The notes beneath the pieces are model-generated. The model was not told the origin of the DNA and searched no databases. It worked only from the letters and a program-made list of their open reading frames with translations. From Deltaproteobacteria bacterium (GTDB lineage: Bacteria; Desulfobacterota; Desulfobacteria; Desulfobacterales; ETH-SRB1), in contig JAFCZU010000126.1 in NCBI GenBank assembly GCA_019314185.1, positions 1 to 15,298 on the forward strand: a stretch of DNA of 15,298 bases, written 5' to 3'. Positions within the stretch are counted from its first letter, which is position 1, and every line of letters starts with the position of its first letter. The translations under genes and the position numbers were made by a program. Below, one piece after another: positions 6,854-12,855 of this stretch.

Positions 6854-8740
6854 CTATAAAAGATCCTTTTTTATCGTAATATCACTATTGTTTCTTACCT
6901 GTAACAACCAATCATCAAATACTGCGAGCTGTTTTTGCTGCAACAATCCTTTCAGAATATTTGCTTTTTCTTTGTCAAAACCTTCCAAGGCAGGATCTTT
7001 TCTTTCCTTTAAGCTGACAACGTAATATCCTTTAGCGCCTTTAATTATATCTTCAGACGTTTTGTTTTGCTCTGAAAGACTGAAAGCAGCCTCAATAACT
7101 TCTCTTTCATACCCAATACCAGGCACAGAATCGTTCCGTTTAAAAAAACCTGAAGTTTTTAAGAACACATCAAACTTCTTACATTCCTCACCAATAGATT
7201 TGCCGATTTTTAAATCAGACAAGAACTCCTTTGCGTCCTTAGCAGCCTTTTCGTTCTGTCTTATTTTAATTAGATCAGCAGTAACCCTTTCCATCACATC
7301 ATTTAACTCAGGTATCTTTGCCGGATTTTTCTCTACTACCTGAATAATATAATATCCGTCACCAATATTCAAAATATCGCTAAATTCCATAACTGATAGA
7401 TTAAAAGCAGCTAACGCAAAGTCTTTGCGATACTTTACACCTTTATCGGGACCCTTTTTTGTAAAAAAATCTGTTGTCAACAACTTAAGATTTTGTTCCG
7501 CAGCAGCTTTTATCAGATCATCCTCCTTAACGGCAGCATTATAAACAACCTCTGCTTTATTATACGCATAATCATTCAACTTTATAACTGTAAGATTCTT
7601 TCTTATACTCTTTTTCGCTTCTTCAAAGGAAAGTGTAGATTCCTCATTTATCTTTTCAACCTTGATAATGTGCCATCCAAATCGTGTAAGAACCGGCTCG
7701 CTGATCTCCTCTTCTTTCAAGGAAAACGCCATGTCAGCAAAAGGTTTCACCATTGCTTCCTTCTTAAATGCTCCAAGACGCCCCCCGTTGTTTTTGCTTG
7801 GACATGCAGAATATTGCAGGGCCAGCTCGCCAAAATCTTTACCCTCCTCAATCTTCTTTAATATATCAAGAGCCTTATTTCTTCCTTCTTCAACAGCTTC
7901 CGGACCGGCGCCCTGATCAATCTTTATAAGTATATGCCTGGCTTCAACAGTTTTATCTGTTCTAAATTCCTCTATGTTTTCTTTATAATAATTCTGCACA
8001 TCATCGTCGGTAATACTGATATTCGATTTATATGTTTCAGGATTAAACTGTAAAAAGCGTGCCTTGATCATGGGATCTGTTTTATAAGACTCTTTCCTGT
8101 TATCAAAACAGGTCTTTACTTCATCAGCAGAAACTTTGATGTTTTTATATCTTTCAGGCTCAAACAGTACAAAATCTATATTTACAAATGCGTTGCTCCA
8201 ATTATACCATTCCATAGCTTCGCTGTCTGAAACCTTGATGCTGCTTAATATAAGGTCTCTTAACTTTTCTATTAAAATAAATTTTCTCTGATTATCCTCG
8301 AACTCTTCAGGAGTCAAGTTGTTGCGTTTTAAAACCTTTCTATAATGAGGTTCGTCAAAAACGCCGGCTGTCTGAAATGCCTCTATTTTTCCAATTGTGT
8401 CTGCGAGCTCTTTTTCCGAAACCCTGATGTTTAATTTTTCCGCCTCCTGAAACATAAGTTTTTGATTAATAAGGCTATATAAAGCTTGTCTTTTTATCTC
8501 AGGCATTATTGTTTCATCATTCAGGCTATTGCCGAATCTCTGGCGCAACTGATCAATAAGTTTGTTGAATTCTCCCCTATATTCTTCAATGGTGATTGTC
8601 TCTCCATTAACAAGAGCAACCCTGCCCCCTTTATCCGAACGAAAACTTCCAACCCCCCAGAAAACAAACACAAGAACAATTGCACCTAAAATGATTTTAA
8701 TAAGCCAGCTTTTGGCATGGTAACGCATTAATTTGAGCAT
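6854..8740 (-). CDS. ppiD: PpiD-like membrane-anchored peptidyl-prolyl isomerase/chaperone
   Basis: A 628-residue periplasmic folding factor held to the inner membrane by one N-terminal anchor (about 14-30, after basic MLKLMRYHAKSW). A SurA-N-type chaperone region follows (about 35-200, with RVALVNGETIT and NQKLMFQEAEKLNI). A parvulin domain (about 266-363) contains ARHILIK with H269, GGRLGAF, MVKPFADMAF and GWHIIKVE with H357. These parvulin landmarks look complete, whereas the E. coli PpiD parvulin is reported inactive, so this one may still catalyse. A further parvulin-like or C-terminal region runs to the end. AAAGGA before the ATG supports the start. The role would be helping newly exported proteins fold at the Sec translocon. 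The gene stands alone and converges on the phosphate pair. Confidence 0.88.
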   Translation of the reverse strand: MLKLMRYHAKSWLIKIILGAIVLVFVFWGVGSFRSDKGGRVALVNGETITIEEYRGEFNKLIDQLRQRFGNSLNDETIMPEIKRQALYSLINQKLMFQEAEKLNIRVSEKELADTIGKIEAFQTAGVFDEPHYRKVLKRNNLTPEEFEDNQRKFILIEKLRDLILSSIKVSDSEAMEWYNWSNAFVNIDFVLFEPERYKNIKVSADEVKTCFDNRKESYKTDPMIKARFLQFNPETYKSNISITDDDVQNYYKENIEEFRTDKTVEARHILIKIDQGAGPEAVEEGRNKALDILKKIEEGKDFGELALQYSACPSKNNGGRLGAFKKEAMVKPFADMAFSLKEEEISEPVLTRFGWHIIKVEKINEESTLSFEEAKKSIRKNLTVIKLNDYAYNKAEVVYNAAVKEDDLIKAAAEQNLKLLTTDFFTKKGPDKGVKYRKDFALAAFNLSVMEFSDILNIGDGYYIIQVVEKNPAKIPELNDVMERVTADLIKIRQNEKAAKDAKEFLSDLKIGKSIGEECKKFDVFLKTSGFFKRNDSVPGIGYEREVIEAAFSLSEQNKTSEDIIKGAKGYYVVSLKERKDPALEGFDKEKANILKGLLQQKQLAVFDDWLLQVRNNSDITIKKDLL

Positions 8741-8891
8741 TATGATTCATCCTTTTGATTCCGCAAAAGCAGAATAGTTTTTATGTTTTTTTGATTTCCT
8801 TACGAATTTATTTTTAATTGTTGCACATTTTTTTTAAAATCCATACTTAAACCTTAAAAATCGTATTGAGACCTATGAGAATTATTTAAAA

Positions 8892-8953
8892 CTGTCAACA
8901 AGTTCTCACTTTTTTTATTACCTAAATCAAAAATATCAAATAGCTGTTGACAG
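8892..8953. promoter_or_regulatory. 9-bp inverted repeat holding two back-to-back TTGACA hexamers
   Basis: CTGTCAACA (8892-8900) and TGTTGACAG (8945-8953) are exact reverse complements 44 bases apart, between the divergent ppiD and tRNA genes. Each arm contains TTGACA on the strand that reads away from the other. The plus arm has a fair -10 at 17 bases. The minus arm has only a poor one. This may be a shared divergent promoter region or an operator pair. Confidence 0.4.
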
Positions 8954-8975
8954 ACAAACATGTTTTTATTATTTT
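8947..8975 (+). promoter_or_regulatory. Likely promoter of tRNA-Ala
   Basis: A perfect -35 TTGACA (8947-8952), a 17-base spacer and a -10 TATTTT (8970-8975, four of six) place a start point just before the first base of the tRNA at 8987. Confidence 0.5.
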
Positions 8976-8986
8976 ATATCTTCTTT

Positions 8987-9062
8987 GGGGCTGTAGCTCA
9001 GCTGGGAGAGCGCATGACTGGCAGTCATGAGGTCAGGGGTTCGATCCCCCTCAGCTCCACCA
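8987..9062 (+). tRNA. tRNA-Ala (anticodon GGC), CCA encoded
   Basis: A 76-base tRNA that folds fully by eye. The acceptor stem GGGGCTG pairs with CAGCTCC and includes the G3:U70 wobble that identifies alanine tRNAs. The D arm is GCTCAGCTGGGAGAGC. The anticodon stem CATGA/TCATG encloses loop CTGGCAG with anticodon GGC, which reads GCC and GCU. The T arm is AGGGGTTCGATCCCCCT. The 3' CCA is in the DNA. There is no integrase and no repeated tRNA 3' end nearby, so nothing suggests it serves as an attachment site here. Confidence 0.97.
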
Positions 9063-9173
9063 AACAATTGTTAATACACTGTTTCTCCTCCTTCAATACA
9101 ACAATACGACAAAAACCAAATCACCTAAATCCACCACCTCAAATAGAGTTTTGTATTAATGATATAAACTGAT

Positions 9174-10181
9174 TCAAGAAGTTTTGCTTTTCAATAATTC
9201 ATTATATGCTTCTGACAATTTGACAAATTTTCCCTTTTCTCCCCCTTTGTCCGGATGAAGTTTTTGGGCCATTTGCCGGTATATGCGGGTTAAATCCTTT
9301 TTGTTCATTTTTCTCAACACATCTTTTTTAACACCGAATATTGTACTTGCCTCATCTAAAACTACTGAAGTGCTTCTGCGCGGTGAAACGTAACGCCTTT
9401 TGCTGTCCATATAGTCACGGATATAATCGTCTAAAAAAAAACTCCTGCCATATTCACTATCGAAGAACATAATAACATACCTGATCAAATATTCATGCAG
9501 GTTTCCCTCTGTATCCATTCCGCTCCAGAAATCACGGTCACTGTTCAACCGGCATATTTCTTCGAGAAAATATTGATCAACCTTATTTTGATTCAGGCCC
9601 TGAGGCATTAATTTTGCTACTAACTCAGTAAAATATTTCTGCAGATCAAAACTCACATAAACATATGTCTTAAATTCTGATCTATCGAGATCTCTTTCCA
9701 TTTCCATAAAGTATTGTTCGAGTTCATCCCTTGATTTATTTATAAGATTATTAAACATTTTAGGAGTTATACGTCCAATCCTTCCCTGGTCTATCTGGCC
9801 AAATTTTAAATAATGAATCCTGCGTTTATCAAATATATGAAACTCGTTTTGCTGTTTTTCCTCTTTTTTTTTATTGGTTCTTTTTCTTAAGATTCTTCCC
9901 TTGTGACGATATGGCTCCAGCGCCATCCTGATTTCAGGTTTTAGAAAACACCAGAAAATATCGTCAAGATCTTCAACGGAATAATCCTGGCTTAAAGTTC
10001 GGAGTCTGTCATCAACTGTTTCATCGATATAAAATGCCTTTCCTCCCGGATAAATAATATATCCGGCCGGATCTGTCCCCAAATCAAACAGGTCACGACT
10101 CCGCAAACAGTTACCATCCTTGTAAGACTCCCTTATATAATAGCGGGTTTCCCCCTTGTTCCTTTTAATTGCCAAATACAT
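9174..10181 (-). CDS. J-domain protein with C-terminal HPDKGG motif and uncharacterised N-terminal part
   Basis: A 335-residue soluble protein ending in a J domain (about 279-335). A first helix is followed by YRQMAQKLHPDKGG, with HPD at 309-311, and KFVKLSEAYNELL as the closing helix. The J domain would stimulate an Hsp70 (DnaK-type) ATPase. There is no Gly/Phe region, zinc finger or DnaJ C-terminal domain, so this is not DnaJ or CbpA. The first 35 residues (KGETRYYIRESY, then RDLFDLG) look like a beta-hairpin of a type also found at the start of some IS-element transposases. Residues 95-112 are a very basic linker, and 140-260 are predicted helical and acidic/aromatic. AGGAG lies 10 bases before the ATG. 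It is the only gene between the tRNA and the ole genes. The client or target is unknown. Confidence 0.8.
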   Translation of the reverse strand: MYLAIKRNKGETRYYIRESYKDGNCLRSRDLFDLGTDPAGYIIYPGGKAFYIDETVDDRLRTLSQDYSVEDLDDIFWCFLKPEIRMALEPYRHKGRILRKRTNKKKEEKQQNEFHIFDKRRIHYLKFGQIDQGRIGRITPKMFNNLINKSRDELEQYFMEMERDLDRSEFKTYVYVSFDLQKYFTELVAKLMPQGLNQNKVDQYFLEEICRLNSDRDFWSGMDTEGNLHEYLIRYVIMFFDSEYGRSFFLDDYIRDYMDSKRRYVSPRRSTSVVLDEASTIFGVKKDVLRKMNKKDLTRIYRQMAQKLHPDKGGEKGKFVKLSEAYNELLKSKTS

Positions 10182-10277
10182 AGTTATTTATCTCCTGACT
10201 GGTTGATAGCTTAATATTTTTTTACTAAACAAGTTATCCTTTCTGCTTGAAAATAATCTATTATTGTTTATTATATT

Positions 10278-10471
10278 TGATAGCTTCGTAAAAAGTCTTT
10301 TGTGAACGATTTTTTGAGTATTTTGGGAAAAAAGCAATTAATGATGTTCATCGTTAAGAAACGCAAGCTGTTTGAGGCCGTTAGGCTGAGTTCTTGCATT
10401 TTAGATGAACATCTTAATTACGCCTAAAATAGTCATGAAGTGAACAAAATGGACTTTTTACGAGGCCATCA
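10278..10471. repeat. Terminal-inverted-repeat element, copy B (194 bp), near-complete foldback
   Basis: The ends TGATAGCTTCGTAAAAAGTC and, on the other strand, TGATGGCCTCGTAAAAAGTC match at 18 of 20 positions. The interior is unlike copies A and C but folds back on itself: GATGTTCATC (10343-10352) pairs exactly with GATGAACATC (10404-10413), and flanking words such as AATTAA and GANTATTTTNGG also pair. It lies in the 389-base gap between the J-domain gene and oleA, which read away from each other. The remainder of that gap (10472-10570) is AT-rich, and I see no clear promoter in it. Confidence 0.8.
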
Positions 10472-10570
10472 TACTTAAATTATACAAAAAACATTTATCA
10501 CAAAAACACAAAACCCAAAAAAGTTAAAGTAACTAACAACCTGAATTTATTTTTCACAAAACAAACAATT

Positions 10571-11611
10571 ATGCAATATTCTAAAGTTTATATAAGTTCG
10601 TTTGGTTATGAGCTCGCGCCAAATGTGGTAACATCCGATGATCTTGAAAAGCGCCTGGAGCCTCTTTATGAGACGCTCCATTTTCAAAAAGGACAGCTTG
10701 AGGCTATTACGGGAATTCATGAACGCAGGTTCTGGGACCCAGGCTATAAAATGTCGGAAGGCGCAATAAAGGCAGGTGAAAAGGCCATAGAGGCTTCGGG
10801 TGTTTCGCCTGAGTCTATCGGAATGCTGGTCTATGCAGGGGTCTGCAGAGACAATCTGGAACCTGCAACCGCCTGCGCAGTATCCCATGGTCTTGGACTG
10901 GGACATGATACACATGTATATGATGTGTCAAATGCATGCCTTGGTATATTAAACGGAATAATATTAACAGCAAACGCTATTGAGCTGGGTCAGATCAGGG
11001 CGGGTCTTGTTGTATCGTGTGAATCCGCGCGACAGATAATTGATATCACTATTGACCACCTTCTTGAAAAAAAGAATATGGACAACTTTAAGCAGACTAT
11101 CGCCACACTCACCGGCGGCTCAGGAGCAGCAGCAGTGCTTTTGACAGATGGATCTATTTCAAATAAGGGCCACCGTCTTATCGGGGGGGTAATAAGAAGC
11201 GCTGCGGAGCATCATAAGCTCTGCCGTTGGGGTCCGGATACCGGCATGCCAGCCAGCAAACTCCATGTCATGGAAACAGATTCTGTTGGAGTGCTTAAAA
11301 ACGGCGTAGCTCTTGGGATAGAAACATTCAATGCTTTTAAAAAAGAACTCTCATTGACTGATGATAAACCTGATAAACTTATCTGTCATCAGGTAGGAGC
11401 CACGCATCAAAAAAACATACTCAGCTCTATCGGTATCCCTGAAGAAAAAGATTTTACAACTTTCCGTTACCTTGGCAATATCGGCACTGTATCCCTTCCG
11501 ATTACCGCCGCAATAGCTTCAGAACGTGAATTTCTTGTGTCTGGCGATCTGGTCGGCTTTTTTGGAATCGGCAGTGGGCTTAACTGCCTGATGCTGGGGA
11601 TAGAATGGTAA
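10571..11611 (+). CDS. oleA: OleA-like thiolase (beta-ketoacyl synthase III family), acyl-CoA head-to-head condensation
   Basis: A 346-residue thiolase-fold enzyme. OleA condenses two fatty acyl-CoAs head to head into a 2-alkyl-3-ketoacid, the first step of long-chain olefin synthesis. The catalytic Cys is residue 123 in SNACLG, the His is 273 in ICHQVG and the Asn is 303 in GNIGT. A Glu in NLEPATA (residue 97) lies exactly 26 residues before the Cys, the same spacing as the Glu117/Cys143 pair of Xanthomonas OleA. This separates it from ordinary FabH. OleB and OleC homologues on the same strand support the call. The ATG has no clear ribosome site. The stop codon overlaps the first unit of a tandem repeat (11610). 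The main alternative is a generic KAS III-like protein, which is less likely given the neighbours. Confidence 0.9.
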   Translation: MQYSKVYISSFGYELAPNVVTSDDLEKRLEPLYETLHFQKGQLEAITGIHERRFWDPGYKMSEGAIKAGEKAIEASGVSPESIGMLVYAGVCRDNLEPATACAVSHGLGLGHDTHVYDVSNACLGILNGIILTANAIELGQIRAGLVVSCESARQIIDITIDHLLEKKNMDNFKQTIATLTGGSGAAAVLLTDGSISNKGHRLIGGVIRSAAEHHKLCRWGPDTGMPASKLHVMETDSVGVLKNGVALGIETFNAFKKELSLTDDKPDKLICHQVGATHQKNILSSIGIPEEKDFTTFRYLGNIGTVSLPITAAIASEREFLVSGDLVGFFGIGSGLNCLMLGIEW

Positions 11612-11828
11612 CCGTTCACGGTTAACCGTTTACAGTTAACGGTTGATCAAAGCATGATAAATTCGTAAAAAGTCGACTTCATTAGGTGTTAAGTGTTAAG
11701 ACAAAACATTTAATTGTCATATCAAACACTTAACACTTTTCGCAAATAGTGATTTTTTTAGACTTTTTACGAGGACATCAAATATAATTCATTGAAAAAT
11801 AGTGAACTGTGAACCGACAACCGTAAAC
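11610..11828. repeat. Outer inverted repeat of AACCGTTYACRGTT units around element copy C
   Basis: Two 14-bp tandem units, AACCGTTCACGGTT (11610-11623) and AACCGTTTACAGTT (11624-11637), plus a part unit start on the oleA stop codon. Arm 11614-11640 matches the reverse complement of 11802-11828 at 21 of 27 positions. Together the arms bracket the 126-bp TIR element and fill the 225-base gap between oleA and oleB. Confidence 0.65.
11655..11780. repeat. Terminal-inverted-repeat element, copy C (126 bp)
   Basis: The end TGATAAATTCGTAAAAAGTC and the reverse complement of the right end, TGATGTCCTCGTAAAAAGTC, share TGAT and a 12-base run (TCGTAAAAAGTC). Inside, AAGTGTTAAG (11691-11700) pairs exactly with CTTAACACTT (11729-11738). 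The interior is clearly homologous to copy A at 746-882. It contains no ORF. Confidence 0.8.
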
Positions 11829-11836
11829 CTGAGCAA

Positions 11837-12757
11837 ATGCAAAATATGAAAAAAAACAGACCTGTTGATATGTTATCTTTCAGACATCTATACCCGTTTA
11901 AGTCCAGTTATATAGATCTAAATGGTCTTAAATATCACTTCCTGGACCAAGGCTCCGGCGAACCTGTTGTAATGATTCACGGAAATCCCACATGGTCTTT
12001 CTATTATCGTAATCTTATAAATAAACTCTCGCCGCATTTCCGCGCTATTGCAGTGGACCATATCGGCTGCGGCCTGTCTGACAAACCCGGCACAGACAGA
12101 TATGATTATACACTGAAAAATCGTGTAGATGATATTGAAGCGTTTATTAACTTTCTTGAATTAAAGAATAAAATAACCCTTGTACTGCATGACTGGGGAG
12201 GAATGATCGGCATTGCCTATGCCTTGAGATTTCCTGAACGGATCAGCCGCATTGTCATTATGAATACCGCCGCTTTTCCCCCGCCAGGCAATAAAAAGCT
12301 CCCATTAAGATTGCGGCTTGTGCGAAATTTCAGGCTGTTGGCAACTCCGGCTGTTCTTGGTTTTAATCTCTTTTCATACAGCGCCCTGTATATGGCGACG
12401 CACAAAGGGCTTTCAAAAGATGTAAAATCAGGTCTTAAAGCGCCTTACAACTGCTGGAAAAACAGGATAGCTACTCTTAAGTTTGTTCAGGATATTCCTG
12501 TCAGTGAAAAGGATACAAGCTACAGCCTGGTTAAATCAGTAGATGAAAATCTGTATAAACTCGCCGGAATCCCCATGCTGATTTGCTGGGGCAAACACGA
12601 TTTTGTTTTTGACGCTTCCTATCTTGCCGAGTGGCAGCGCCGTTTCCCGAACGCAGAAGTTCATACTTTCTCAAACGCTGGGCATTATGTCCTCGAAGAT
12701 GAACCGGAAAAGGTCTGCACGCTTATTGAAGCTTTTTTAAACAAGAATTCTGTATGA
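11837..12757 (+). CDS. oleB: OleB-like alpha/beta hydrolase, beta-lactone decarboxylase
   Basis: A 306-residue alpha/beta hydrolase of the haloalkane-dehalogenase type. In olefin pathways OleB decarboxylates the cis-beta-lactone made by OleC to give the alkene. HGNPTWSFYYR (49-59) supplies the oxyanion-side Asn50. The nucleophile elbow is LHDWGG with Asp119 and Trp120, WGKHD gives an acidic Asp255, and AGHYV gives His283. The CWKNRIATLKFVQDIP stretch (206-221) is a signature I associate with OleB rather than true dehalogenases. The start is uncertain: ATG codons at 11837 and 11846 both lack a ribosome site. It is separated from oleA by the repeat cluster and from oleC by 98 bases. Without the context, haloalkane dehalogenase would be the alternative reading. 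Confidence 0.88.
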   Translation: MQNMKKNRPVDMLSFRHLYPFKSSYIDLNGLKYHFLDQGSGEPVVMIHGNPTWSFYYRNLINKLSPHFRAIAVDHIGCGLSDKPGTDRYDYTLKNRVDDIEAFINFLELKNKITLVLHDWGGMIGIAYALRFPERISRIVIMNTAAFPPPGNKKLPLRLRLVRNFRLLATPAVLGFNLFSYSALYMATHKGLSKDVKSGLKAPYNCWKNRIATLKFVQDIPVSEKDTSYSLVKSVDENLYKLAGIPMLICWGKHDFVFDASYLAEWQRRFPNAEVHTFSNAGHYVLEDEPEKVCTLIEAFLNKNSV

Positions 12758-12775
12758 TAATATTTTAAATTTTAC

Positions 12776-12834
12776 CACAGGGTTTTATTTCGTGTTTTCG
12801 TACTTTCGTGTTTTCGTGATTAATTTACTCTGTG
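12776..12834. repeat. Direct repeat TTTCGTGTTTTCGT inside short inverted ends
   Basis: TTTCGTGTTTTCGT occurs twice (12788-12801 and 12804-12817), giving a 16-base period. CACAGGG (12776-12782) and CTCTGTG (12828-12834) form near-perfect outer inverted ends (six of seven). It fills the gap between oleB and oleC and holds no gene. Confidence 0.6.
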
Positions 12835-12855
12835 ATAAGAGTTTTTTGATACTAA

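Noticed and set aside
8960..9172. 70-residue plus-strand frame with sequence such as [19 protein letters not shown]
   Set aside because: It is the translated tRNA-Ala gene, a well-known false protein call.
8987..9173. tRNA-Ala as an integration site for a mobile island carrying the J-domain gene
   Set aside because: No integrase is present, and I found no second copy of the tRNA 3' end in the window.
11837..12757. Haloalkane dehalogenase
   Set aside because: The fold and catalytic residues would allow it, but the position between OleA and OleC and the WKNRIATLKFVQDIP signature favour OleB.
12788..12817. CRISPR-like short direct repeats
   Set aside because: There are only two units, separated by two bases, with no spacers and no cas genes.
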